Origin: Streptomyces echinatus
GTDB lineage: Bacteria; Actinomycetota; Actinomycetes; Streptomycetales; Streptomycetaceae
DNA: 64,000 nucleotides
Direction of reading: 5' to 3'
Assembly: GCF_014203595.1 (NCBI RefSeq)
Contig: NZ_JACHJK010000007.1
Coordinates: 434,001 to 498,000, forward strand
Position 1 is the first letter of the stretch. The number at the start of each line of letters is the position of its first letter. Of the stretch, positions 17,384 to 24,810 are shown piece after piece. The translations under genes and the position numbers were made by a program. The notes under the pieces are model-generated. The model searched no databases and had not been told where the DNA came from. It was given only the letters and a program-made list of their open reading frames with translations.

Positions 17384-17527
17384 GGTGGGTGTCTCCCGGT
17401 TACGGCTCTTCTCGTACGGCGGGAGCCTAGCCGTTCGGGCCATGGCCGACGGGAACCTGTGGACAACGCACGCGCGCTCGACGCCGGTGGTGTGCACCGG
17501 ACGGCGGTGCCGCCCGGCCCTCCTCGG

Positions 17528-18256
17528 TCAGTCCAGGTCCTCGAACACGTCCGCGAAGTCCAGGCCGGACAGGTCCGGCAGCGTCAGGTCCGGGGCCGGC
17601 GGTCCGGGCAGCGCGAGGTGCGAGGCCCTCATGTCCGGCAGCGCGAGGTCCGTGAGCGGCAACTCCGTTGCCCCCGGCCGGGTGACGCGCGTAGCGAACG
17701 CGTCGCGGCGGCACCCCGCGTCGGGATCGTGGACGTCCTCGTGGACCAGTGCCCAGACCGTCACCTCGCCCAGGACGTCGTCCCGGACGCCCCAGTCGTT
17801 GGCCAGGGCCGTGATGATGTTCAGCCCGCGGCCGCCGTGTGCCGTCACCGACGGCGTGGCGGGCGCCGGGCGGGTCGGCCCGCCGCCGTCCGTGACCTCC
17901 ACGATGAGCCGCCCGCGCGTGTCGACCCGCCATGCGGCGCGGACGTCGCCGTCCCCGGCCGGAGCGTTCCCCAGGGGCCGCCCGTGTTTGCAGGCATTGC
18001 TCAGCAGTTCGGAAAGGATCAGCACGGCATCGTCGATGACCGGTTCCGATACGCCACCGCTGCGCAGCTGCGCCCGCATCCGGTGCCGCGCCTTCCCCAC
18101 GCCCGCAGGGCCGTGGGGTACGGCCATGCTCGACGACGTCGGCACTTCCTGTGCCACCACCAACGCCACCCCCGAGACCTCCTTCGCCCCACGCCACGGT
18201 GTGGATGCCCCTTTGGCCTGTACCGGAAACCGGCCAATCCTCTTCCGGTGACGCAC
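17528..18256 (-). CDS. RsbW-like ATP-binding regulatory protein with C-terminal leucine/aspartate tail
   Basis: Protein of 242 residues with an HATPase_c_2 fold. The N box is LSELLSNACKHG, G1 is EVTDGGGP and G2 is HGGRGLNIITALANDWG. A long C-terminal tail (about 195-242) repeats short LPD/LTL-type segments (LALPDM, LALPGP, LTLPDLSG) and ends DFADVFEDLD. The GTG start at 18256 gives the basic N-terminus MRHRKRIGRFPVQAKG; there is no clear ribosome site. An internal start (MAVPHGPAG) is possible. Likely an anti-sigma type regulator; partner unknown. The tail is unusual for the family and may be a docking segment. Confidence 0.82.
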   Translation of the reverse strand: MRHRKRIGRFPVQAKGASTPWRGAKEVSGVALVVAQEVPTSSSMAVPHGPAGVGKARHRMRAQLRSGGVSEPVIDDAVLILSELLSNACKHGRPLGNAPAGDGDVRAAWRVDTRGRLIVEVTDGGGPTRPAPATPSVTAHGGRGLNIITALANDWGVRDDVLGEVTVWALVHEDVHDPDAGCRRDAFATRVTRPGATELPLTDLALPDMRASHLALPGPPAPDLTLPDLSGLDFADVFEDLD

Positions 18257-18362
18257 TCGACGCGGCGGTATACGGAACGAACGCGCCGGAGCACTCCCCG
18301 TGACGAACGCCGCCCGGCCGTGACCGGTATGGCCGGATCCGTCGGGTCGCGGACCGGTGGTC

Positions 18363-19190
18363 TCAGCGGCCCAGTCGGCGCAGCACCGCGCTCGGGCGGT
18401 TGGTGATGACGGCGTCGACGCCCAGCTCGGCACAGAGGTCGACGTCCTCGGGCTCGTTCACGGTCCACACGTGGACCTGGTGGCCGGCCCGCTTCAGGCG
18501 CTCCACATAGGCGGGGTGGTTGCGCACGATGCGGATCGAGGGGCCCGCGATGTGCACGCCCGCGGGCAGCCGCCCGTCGCGCAGCCGGGGCGAGACGAAC
18601 TGCATCAGATAGACGGCCGGCAGCGTCGGCGCCGCGGCACGCACGCGGTGCAGCGAACGGGCCGAGAAGCTCATGATCCGTACCGGTGACTCGGCCGCGG
18701 AGGCCGGGGCGTCCAGGCCGAACCGCTTCAGCAGCGTCAGCAGCCGCTCCTCCACCTGACCCGCCCAGCGCGTGGGGTGCTTGGTCTCGATGGCCAGTTC
18801 CACCCGCCGCCCGGCGTCGGCGACCAGTTCCAGCAGCCGTTCCAGGGTCAGTACGGAGGTCTCCTCGCGGTCCTCCGGCCGGTGCTCCCAGTCGGGCTCC
18901 TCGTCCCGCCCGCGCCAGGCCTCGCGCGTCTTCCAGGAGCCGAAGTCGAGGGCGGCCAGGTCGGCCAGCTCCAGCGCGGAGACCGCGCCGCGGCCGTTGG
19001 ACGTACGGTTCACCCGCCGGTCGTGGACACAGACCAGATGGCCGTCGGCGGTCAGTCGTACGTCGCACTCCAGGGCGTCGGCGCCGTCCTCGATCGCCTT
19101 CCGGTAGGCGGCGAGGGTGTGCTCGGGGGCGTCCTCGGAGGCGCCTCGGTGGGCGACGACCTGGAGGGTGTGCTGTGGTGCGTGGGTCAC
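18363..19190 (-). CDS. Glycerophosphodiester phosphodiesterase
   Basis: Protein of 275 residues, GDPD family TIM barrel that hydrolyses glycerophosphodiesters to glycerol-3-phosphate and an alcohol. Catalytic signatures are seen: VVAHRGASEDAPEHT (His-Arg and the Glu of the EN/EHT motif), ECDVRLTADGHLVCVHD (Glu-Cys-Asp metal ligands and the second catalytic His) and VELAIETKHP (third metal Glu). There is no signal peptide, so it is cytoplasmic. It ends 107 bp before the RsbW-like gene on the same strand. Substrate likely from phospholipid turnover. Confidence 0.92.
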   Translation of the reverse strand: MTHAPQHTLQVVAHRGASEDAPEHTLAAYRKAIEDGADALECDVRLTADGHLVCVHDRRVNRTSNGRGAVSALELADLAALDFGSWKTREAWRGRDEEPDWEHRPEDREETSVLTLERLLELVADAGRRVELAIETKHPTRWAGQVEERLLTLLKRFGLDAPASAAESPVRIMSFSARSLHRVRAAAPTLPAVYLMQFVSPRLRDGRLPAGVHIAGPSIRIVRNHPAYVERLKRAGHQVHVWTVNEPEDVDLCAELGVDAVITNRPSAVLRRLGR

Positions 19191-19397
19191 CGCGTCATGG
19201 TGCCATCGTCACCGGGTACACGGGGCTGCGCGGATACGTCCGTGCGACGAACGGGGGCGCGCACCCCCGCCCGCTTATGTAACTTTTGCCCTAGAGGTCG
19301 CGGTACATCCTATGTAAAGAGGACTGCCGGACCCACAGGCACCGCTTATGGTGCTCTGACGGCCCGTGGGAAAAGCTGGACGCAGACCAGTGCGACC

Positions 19398-19436
19398 GAT
19401 GACAACAGGCGATGACAACAGGCGATGACAACAGGC
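19398..19436. repeat. Three tandem copies of a 13-bp repeat upstream of htrA
   Basis: GATGACAACAGGC occurs at 19398-19410, 19411-19423 and 19424-19436 with no mismatch. The array ends 20 bp before the htrA start codon and just before its ribosome site, so it lies in the 5' leader or core promoter. Confidence 0.9.
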
Positions 19437-19456
19437 GTGGACCGAGGAGAAGAGCT

Positions 19457-20881
19457 GTGAGCACCGAGAACGAGGGCAACGCGGTCCCCCCGGCGCCGTC
19501 CGCACCTCCCGTGCCGGTGGGCTCTCCCGAAACCGCCCCGCAGGGCCCCGCGGCCGCTGGGAACCCGCCGACGGCGCCGCTCCCGCCCGTGCCCCAGGAG
19601 AGCCCGGCGGCCCCGGAGCAGGGCGTGGCCTACCAGCCGGTTCCGGCCCCCGACGGCACCTGGCCGCCGCCACCGGCCACCCCGGCCTACGGCGACGGCG
19701 CCGGCCCGGGCGGCCCGGGCGCCGGCTGGGGAGCCTCGTACCAGCAGCCCGCCCCCAAGCCGCGCAACGGTCGCGGCGGTCTGGTGGCGGCCGTCCTGGT
19801 GGCCGCGCTGGTCGCGGGCGGCCTGGGCGGCGGGCTGGGCTACACGCTGGCCAAGGACAGCGACGGCGGTGGCTCCACCACCGTCTCCGCCTCGGACAGC
19901 GCCACGCAGGTCAAGCGCGCGCCGGGCACCATCGCCCACGTGGCCGCCAAGGCGCTGCCCAGCACGGTGACCATCGAGGCCGAGAGCACCAACGGCGAGG
20001 GCGGCACCGGGACCGGGTTCGTCTTCGACACGCAGGGCCACATCGTCACCAACAACCATGTGGTGGCGGACGCGGTCGACGGCGGCAAGCTCACGGCCAC
20101 GTTCCCGGACGGCAGGAAGTACGACGCCGAGGTCGTCGGACACGCGCAGGGGTACGACGTCGCCGTCGTCAAGCTCAAGAACGCCCCCTCCGACCTCAAG
20201 CCGCTCGCCCTCGGTGACTCCGACAAGGTGGCCGTCGGCGACGAGACCATCGCCATCGGCGCCCCCTTCGGCCTGTCCAACACGGTGACGACGGGCATCA
20301 TCAGCGCCAAGAACCGTCCGGTGGCCTCCAGCGACGGCAGCTCCACCAGCAAGGCGTCCTACATGAGCGCCCTGCAGACCGACGCGTCCATCAACCCGGG
20401 CAACTCCGGCGGCCCGCTGCTGGACGCCTCGGGCGCGGTCATCGGCATCAACTCCGCGATCCAGTCCTCCAGCAGCGGCGGTTTCGGCGCCGGCCAGTCC
20501 GGGTCGATCGGCCTGGGCTTCGCCATCCCGATCAACCAGGCCAAGTACGTCGCCCAGCAGCTGATCAAGACCGGCAAGCCGGTGTACGCCAGGATCGGCG
20601 CCTCCGTCTCCCTGGAGGAGTCCACCGACGGCGCGAAGATCACCGACCAGGGCACGGGCGGTGCCGCGGCGGTCGAGTCCGGCGGCCCGGCGGACAAGGC
20701 CGGCCTCAAGCCCGGCGACGTCATCACCAAGCTCGACGACCACGTGATCGACAGCGGCCCCACCCTGATCGGCGAGATCTGGACCCACAAGCCGGGCGAC
20801 AAGGTCGCGGTCACCTACAAGCGGGGCGGCCAGGAGCACTCGGTCTCGATGACGCTGGGCTCGCGCGAGGGCGACAGCTGA
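19457..20881 (+). CDS. htrA: Membrane-anchored HtrA/DegP-type serine protease with PDZ domain
   Basis: Protein of 474 residues that degrades or refolds damaged exported proteins. Domains in order: a Pro/Ala/Gly-rich cytoplasmic segment (about 1-110), one membrane helix (GLVAAVLVAALVAGGLGGG, about 112-130), a trypsin-like protease domain (about 160-350) and a PDZ domain (about 375-465). The catalytic triad is visible: His in IVTNNHVVAD, Asp in GYDVAVVKL and Ser in NPGNSGGPL. GTG start at 19457 follows GAGGAGAAGAGCT. An upstream in-frame ATG lies inside the 13-bp repeats and is not preferred. Expected to be induced by envelope stress; the triplicate repeat may be the control element. Confidence 0.93.
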   Translation: MSTENEGNAVPPAPSAPPVPVGSPETAPQGPAAAGNPPTAPLPPVPQESPAAPEQGVAYQPVPAPDGTWPPPPATPAYGDGAGPGGPGAGWGASYQQPAPKPRNGRGGLVAAVLVAALVAGGLGGGLGYTLAKDSDGGGSTTVSASDSATQVKRAPGTIAHVAAKALPSTVTIEAESTNGEGGTGTGFVFDTQGHIVTNNHVVADAVDGGKLTATFPDGRKYDAEVVGHAQGYDVAVVKLKNAPSDLKPLALGDSDKVAVGDETIAIGAPFGLSNTVTTGIISAKNRPVASSDGSSTSKASYMSALQTDASINPGNSGGPLLDASGAVIGINSAIQSSSSGGFGAGQSGSIGLGFAIPINQAKYVAQQLIKTGKPVYARIGASVSLEESTDGAKITDQGTGGAAAVESGGPADKAGLKPGDVITKLDDHVIDSGPTLIGEIWTHKPGDKVAVTYKRGGQEHSVSMTLGSREGDS

Positions 20882-21016
20882 CCCGGACGACGGCGCGAGC
20901 GCCGCTCGTGACCCGCTTCGAACGGCCCGGTGGCGGGCCGGGAGGGCGACCACGGCCCCGCGACCCGGTGGCGGGCCGGTAATGTGTACCCGCGTCGCCG
21001 GACTCCGGCGGCGCGG

Positions 21017-21103
21017 GGAGGTGTGCCCGAGCGGCCTAAGGGAACGGTCTTGAAAACCGTCGTGGCAGCGATGTCACCGTGGGTTCAAATCCCACCGCCT
21101 CCG
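21017..21103 (+). tRNA. tRNA-Ser(TGA)
   Basis: 87-nt class II tRNA. The acceptor stem GGAGGTG/CGCCTCC is complete with discriminator G and CA following. The D-arm GCCCGAGCGGCC, anticodon TGA at 21051-21053, long variable arm and T-arm GTGGGTTCAAATCCCAC are all present. Confidence 0.96.
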
Positions 21104-21127
21104 CAGAGGTCATAGATGTGCTGGTCG

Positions 21128-21160
21128 GAAGAGGCGTCCCGCCGTGAGGGGCGCCTCTTC
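21128..21160 (+). terminator. Terminator of tRNA-Ser(TGA)
   Basis: GAAGAGGCGTCCC (21128-21140), loop gccgtga, GGGGCGCCTCTTC (21148-21160): a 13-bp stem with one wobble, starting 24 bp after the tRNA 3' end. Confidence 0.8.
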
Positions 21161-21307
21161 CGCGTGCGGGCAGGCTGTCTCGGCTCGGTCCGGCCCGCCG
21201 GCGCAAAGTCCCCCCGCGCCGCCCGGGAGGGGGCCGCGCAGGGGGTGAGGACTCCCCGGTTCGGCGCGGTGCCAGGCACGCCGTGGCCGTGCGCGGCGCT
21301 CTCTCAT

Positions 21308-21341
21308 GGCGGGAGGCCCCCCATCGGCGGGGCCTCCTGCC
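21308..21341. terminator. Hairpin of uncertain ownership
   Basis: GGCGGGAGGCCCC (21308-21320) and GGGGCCTCCTGCC (21329-21341) pair over 13 bp with one wobble and an 8-nt loop. It sits mid-way in the gap between the tRNA terminator and the next gene's terminator, with no gene ending nearby. It could close an unrecognised small transcript between 21160 and 21300. Confidence 0.55.
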
Positions 21342-21427
21342 TGGTCGACGGGTCGGACGGCGACCTCGCGCTCGGTCCACCGCTGGGAGCGCTCGCCGTC
21401 GTGCACGGCAGCTCCGTGCGACGGTCG

Positions 21428-21457
21428 GAAGGGGTGTCCCGGACGGGACACCCCTTC
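21428..21457. terminator. Terminator of the small gene ending at 21493
   Basis: GAAGGGGTGTCCC (21428-21440), loop ggac, GGGACACCCCTTC (21445-21457): a perfect 13-bp stem 36 bp past the minus-strand stop at 21493. Confidence 0.8.
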
Positions 21458-21492
21458 TCGGTCGTGTGCTGCCGGGTCGTGGGGCCGTCCCG

Positions 21493-21735
21493 CTACTCGA
21501 CGGCCGGGTCCTCCTGTGTCTGCCGTACGGCCTGCCGTACCGCCTGCTCGACCTCGCGCGGGTCGGCCCCCGTCGCCTCGGCGTGCGCCGTGATCGCGGC
21601 CCGGACCGCGTCCGAGGCCGTGCAGAAGCGGCGCCGCTGCTCCTCGTACGCGTCGCCGGTGAGGCCCGCCAGGCGGGCGCGTTCCTCTTCGGCGGTGCGT
21701 TCCAGCCTGATCAGTTCATCCGGTATGTCCGTCAC
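21493..21735 (-). CDS. Small conserved hypothetical protein
   Basis: 80 residues, acidic and helical (MTDIPDELIRLERTAEEERARL ... AVRQTQEDPAVE), with no Cys, signal or membrane segment. A short coiled coil is likely at about 8-45. GTG start at 21735; no strong ribosome site. It lies 57 bp downstream of the primase-polymerase gene on the same strand and ahead of a good terminator, so the two may be one transcript. Function unknown. Confidence 0.7.
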   Translation of the reverse strand: MTDIPDELIRLERTAEEERARLAGLTGDAYEEQRRRFCTASDAVRAAITAHAEATGADPREVEQAVRQAVRQTQEDPAVE

Positions 21736-21791
21736 GATCGGATCGTAAGAGCCATCGCGCCGCAGCGCCTGTCCAGCCGCCGGGCGGCCGG

Positions 21792-22673
21792 TCACGGCTC
21801 CTGCTCGGCGGGCCGGTGTCCCGTCATCCGGGCCGCCGACGCGATCGTCGCGCGGGCCTCGCGTTCCGACAGACCGGTGTGCAGGGCCGCCTCGGTCAGG
21901 GGGGCCGTCAGGGCCGGGCCGATGCCGTTCTCGTAGGCGCGGCAGGCCGCCCAGAACAGGCGGGTGTTGCGCTGGCCCTCGTGTGCGCCGAGCACGAACT
22001 GGACCAGGCCGCGGCCGTGGTCGCCCGGGGCGGGCGGAGCCGGGTGGTGGGGGCGTGGCGGGGGCAGCAGGAGGCGGAGCAGGGACGGCGGGCAGGGCGC
22101 GGGCGCCAGGTGGGCGGTGCCGGGGGCGGTGGTGTAGACGCCGTGGTCGGTGCGGGAGCCGGGGCCCACGAGGTAGCCGCCGGCGCCCCGGATGTCGATG
22201 CCGGGGGCGAGCCGGCCGGCCGAGTTCGGTACGGCGGTGTCCCGCGGGCCGGTCAGCCACAGATGGCGTCCTCCGCTCGGGGTGAGCACGACCACCGTCT
22301 CCGGGATCGTGAACAGATGGCGCAGGGCCAGTTCGCGCAGGGCGGCCGAGGAGTCCGTGCCGGACTTGGTGTCCAGGTCGACGCCGATCAGGTGGTACGG
22401 GGGCAGCCCGCAGGCGATGCCGTAACCGGTGGCCCAGGGGGCGGCGGCGAACAGCCGGCGGATGCGGGCCGGGTCGGTGGAGGCGTCGTACACACCGTGC
22501 CCGAAGCGACCGCACTCGCCGTGGCAGGGCGTGGGGTCCGGGTCGTCGCGGTGCGGGGAGCGCAGGGCCGGGAGTTTCGTCCGGGACAGGGGGATGACGG
22601 CCAGGCCGCGTTCGGCGGCGGACAGGGCGTGCGCGAGGGCCAGCGTCGTGGCCTGCCGGTCGGTGGTGGCCAT
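21792..22673 (-). CDS. Stand-alone bifunctional primase-polymerase (Prim-Pol) domain protein
   Basis: Protein of 293 residues with an archaeo-eukaryotic primase fold of the kind seen in plasmid and element replication proteins. Motifs are intact: LIGVDLDTKSG (metal Asp-x-Asp), TPSGGRHLWLTG (His) and PGIDIRGAGGYLVGPGSR. A Cys/His insertion TPCHGECGRFGHG could bind zinc. There is no helicase domain; the C-terminal 80 residues form an alpha-helical segment (EGQRNTRLFWAACRAYENG) also seen in element-borne relatives. The ATG at 22673 is chosen; an ATG at 22772 would add 33 residues. It may be chromosomally domesticated or a remnant of an integrated element. Compare the dead paralogue at 14862. Confidence 0.85.
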   Translation of the reverse strand: MATTDRQATTLALAHALSAAERGLAVIPLSRTKLPALRSPHRDDPDPTPCHGECGRFGHGVYDASTDPARIRRLFAAAPWATGYGIACGLPPYHLIGVDLDTKSGTDSSAALRELALRHLFTIPETVVVLTPSGGRHLWLTGPRDTAVPNSAGRLAPGIDIRGAGGYLVGPGSRTDHGVYTTAPGTAHLAPAPCPPSLLRLLLPPPRPHHPAPPAPGDHGRGLVQFVLGAHEGQRNTRLFWAACRAYENGIGPALTAPLTEAALHTGLSEREARATIASAARMTGHRPAEQEP

Positions 22674-23006
22674 GACTCCATGTTCGTACTTGTGTTCGAA
22701 AAAGGGAAGGGCGACTCCCGGCGACGCGCCGGAGCCGGGCGGATTGGCCGGAAAAGCGCCGGAACGATTCATCCCCTGTGCCGCTTGAGGGCCGGAAATC
22801 CGTACTGCCCCGGCCTGGGGTGAGAGATGGCTAAAGATGACGATGAGGGTTTATCGACATGTCATCACGCTTGCGTGCGAATCAGGGCTTCCGAGGTGGT
22901 TCGCCGGGGATTCGGTGGGCAACTCTGGTTGCGCGACGTCGTCCACGACAGTCAAGGCGGTCGGCCAACTGCCTTGGTGCCAGTGCTTGGTTCTGGAGGA
23001 AACAAC
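22674..23006. other. 333-bp divergent promoter region
   Basis: It separates the leftward Prim-Pol gene from the rightward secreted-protein gene and must hold both promoters. The half next to 23007 is a long possible leader with a strong ribosome site at its end. I looked for riboswitch-like conserved blocks and could not support one. Confidence 0.4.
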
Positions 23007-23321
23007 ATGGCAAGTATCCGTACCGCCCGCGTCATCGCCGCCGTCTCCGCCCTTCCGCTCGCAGCCGCTCTCTTCAGCGGTGTCGCGTCGGCGGACAACG
23101 GCGCCATCGCGGACGACGGATCGAACGCGGGCGTGGCGTCCGTCCTCGGAAGCGGGGTCGTCGGCGACAACAACGGCAACTCGTCCACCACGAACCAGAA
23201 CGCGGCCGGCTCCGGTGCCTCGAACCAGAGCAATACCGCCCAGGTCAACGGCTCCGCGTGGACCGCCATCCAGCAGGGCAACGAGAACGTCGCCATCGAC
23301 TTCACCCACCTGTGGTGGTGA
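23007..23321 (+). CDS. Small secreted Asn/Gly/Ser-rich protein
   Basis: 104 residues. The signal peptide (MASIRTARVIAAVSALPLAAALFSGVASA, about 29 residues) ends in a typical AxA site. The mature part is polar and rich in Asn, Gly and Ser (VVGDNNGNSSTTNQNAAG) and ends in the aromatic tail DFTHLWW. It has no Cys, so it is not a chaplin; the Asn-rich repeats recall other Streptomyces surface proteins but I cannot assign a family. GGAGGAAACAAC gives a very strong ribosome site for the ATG at 23007, suggesting high expression. A TTCG-loop terminator follows. Confidence 0.8.
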   Translation: MASIRTARVIAAVSALPLAAALFSGVASADNGAIADDGSNAGVASVLGSGVVGDNNGNSSTTNQNAAGSGASNQSNTAQVNGSAWTAIQQGNENVAIDFTHLWW

Positions 23322-23386
23322 CCGTCGGCTGAGGGTCCTCGTGGGGAGGGCCTTCAGTGGGTGTGCTTCGGGGTCGTAACACGTCA

Positions 23387-23414
23387 GCGCGGCGGCACTT
23401 CGGTGCCGCCGCGC
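23387..23414. terminator. Terminator after the secreted-protein gene
   Basis: GCGCGGCGGCAC (23387-23398), loop ttcg, GTGCCGCCGCGC (23403-23414): a perfect 12-bp stem with a stable TTCG tetraloop. Confidence 0.8.
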
Positions 23415-23465
23415 CGGCGTTTTCCGGTGGCGGTGGGAGCCGTCCGGCCTTGACACCCCCCACGA

Positions 23466-23482
23466 TCTGACGGACAGTCAGA
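23466..23482. promoter_or_regulatory. Probable TetR-type operator and promoter of the MaoC/aldolase operon
   Basis: TCTGAC (23466-23471) and GTCAGA (23477-23482) form a 17-bp palindrome with a 5-bp centre, 27 bp before the first gene. A TTGACA at 23450-23455 stands at the correct distance for a -35 element, so the palindrome covers the -10 region and a bound repressor would block transcription. No regulator gene is adjacent. Confidence 0.6.
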
Positions 23483-23509
23483 AACCGGTCCGAGCCAGGG
23501 GGTGGTGGC

Positions 23510-24415
23510 GTGAGCGGCGATCAGGCGTACGACGAACTGGGCGCACGGCTCAAGGAGTTCGAGGGACGTCCGGCCGCCGTCGCCGGTGTCGGCAAGGACC
23601 CGGTGAACACGGCCATGATCCGGCACTGGTGCGAGGCGCTCGGCGACACGAACCCCGCCTACACCGGCCCGGACGCCGTCGCCCCGCCCACCATGCTCCA
23701 GGCCTGGACGATGGGCGGACTGACCGGACACCGGGGCCGCGCCGGGGCGTACGACGAACTCCTCGGCCTGCTGGACGCCTCGGGCTGCACCTCCGTGGTG
23801 GCCACCGACTGCGAGCAGGAGTACCTGCGGCCCCTGCGGCCGGGCGACGAGGTCACGTTCCACACGGTGATCGAGGAGGTCTCCGCCCGGAAGGCGACCA
23901 GGCTGGGCACGGGCTACTTCGTCACCACCCGCATGGAGGTACGGGTGGACGGCGAGCCCGTGGGCACCCACCGCTTCCGCGTCCTCAAGTACGCCCCCGC
24001 CCCCCGTGCCCCCCGGACGCCCCGGCCCCGCCCCGTGGTCAACCGGGACAACGCCGGCTTCTGGCGGGGCGTGGCCGAACACCGGCTCCTCATCCAGCGC
24101 TGCACGGCCTGCGGCACCCTGCGCCACCCCTGGCTGCCCGGCTGCAACAGCTGCGGCGGCCCGGACTGGGACACGGTGGAGGCGAGCGGCGAGGGCACGG
24201 TCCACTCGTACGTGGTGATGCACCACCCGCCGTTCCCGGCCTTCGACCCCCCGTACGCGGTCGCGCTGATCGAACTCGCCGAGGGGGTGCGGATGGTGAG
24301 CAACGTGGTGGGCGTGCCGTACGACAAGGTGCGTATCGGGCTGCCGGTGCGGCTCGTGTTCCGCCGGTACGACGAGGAGCTGACGCTGCCGGTGTTCGAG
24401 GCGGTGAACCGGTGA
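23510..24415 (+). CDS. MaoC-DUF35 fusion enoyl-CoA hydratase subunit (ChsH2-like)
   Basis: Protein of 301 residues joining two domains. Residues about 10-165 are a MaoC-type hotdog hydratase domain, without the catalytic D-x4-H dyad in obvious form (GDTNPAYTG is the closest). Residues about 180-300 form a DUF35 domain: a zinc ribbon (CTACGTLRHPWLPGCNSCG) and an OB fold. This architecture matches ChsH2, which pairs with ChsH1 to hydrate the steroid propenoyl-CoA side chain and binds the Ltp2 aldolase through DUF35. GTG start after GGGGGTGGTGGC. The next two genes overlap by 4 bp each. Substrate (steroid versus other branched acyl-CoA) is inferred. Confidence 0.82.
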   Translation: MSGDQAYDELGARLKEFEGRPAAVAGVGKDPVNTAMIRHWCEALGDTNPAYTGPDAVAPPTMLQAWTMGGLTGHRGRAGAYDELLGLLDASGCTSVVATDCEQEYLRPLRPGDEVTFHTVIEEVSARKATRLGTGYFVTTRMEVRVDGEPVGTHRFRVLKYAPAPRAPRTPRPRPVVNRDNAGFWRGVAEHRLLIQRCTACGTLRHPWLPGCNSCGGPDWDTVEASGEGTVHSYVVMHHPPFPAFDPPYAVALIELAEGVRMVSNVVGVPYDKVRIGLPVRLVFRRYDEELTLPVFEAVNR

Positions 24416-24810
24416 GGGCCGGCGACCGGCTGCCGCCGCTGGAGATCCCGGTGACCCGGACGCTGATCGTGGCGGGCGCGATCGCCTCCCGGGACTACCA
24501 GGACGTCCACCACGACCCGGAGCTGGCCCGGCAGAAGGGGACGCCGGACATCTTCATGAACATCCTGACGACGAACGGCCTGGTCGGCCGGTACGTCACC
24601 GACCACTTCGGCCCGACGGCGGTGCTCCGCAAGGTCTCCATCAGGCTGGGGGCGCCCAACCACCCGGGGGACACGATGGTGCTGACCGGCAGCGTCGAGG
24701 CGACCGACGGCGGCACGGCGGTCGTCCGGGTCACCGGGACCAACGGCCTCGGCACACACGTGACCGGCACGGTGACCGTGACACTCCCCGCCGAGGAGGC
24801 CACCCCATGA
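24412..24810 (+). CDS. MaoC-family enoyl-CoA hydratase subunit (ChsH1-like)
   Basis: 132-residue single hotdog protein. The MaoC hydratase dyad appears in ASRDYQDVHHDPELA (Asp and His in the D-x4-H arrangement), so this is the catalytic partner of the preceding fusion protein. GTG start at 24412 overlaps the previous stop, and its own stop overlaps the next start (ATGA); the three are translationally coupled, as expected for subunits of one complex. It matches ChsH1 of the cholesterol side-chain pathway in size and neighbourhood. Confidence 0.82.
   Translation: MRAGDRLPPLEIPVTRTLIVAGAIASRDYQDVHHDPELARQKGTPDIFMNILTTNGLVGRYVTDHFGPTAVLRKVSIRLGAPNHPGDTMVLTGSVEATDGGTAVVRVTGTNGLGTHVTGTVTVTLPAEEATP

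Noticed and set aside
22674..23006. Riboswitch upstream of the secreted protein gene
   Set aside because: The leader is long enough, but I could not align conserved blocks of a c-di-AMP or other known riboswitch.
23007..23321. Chaplin or rodlin
   Set aside because: It is secreted and polar, but lacks the two chaplin cysteines and I cannot match the rodlin sequence pattern.
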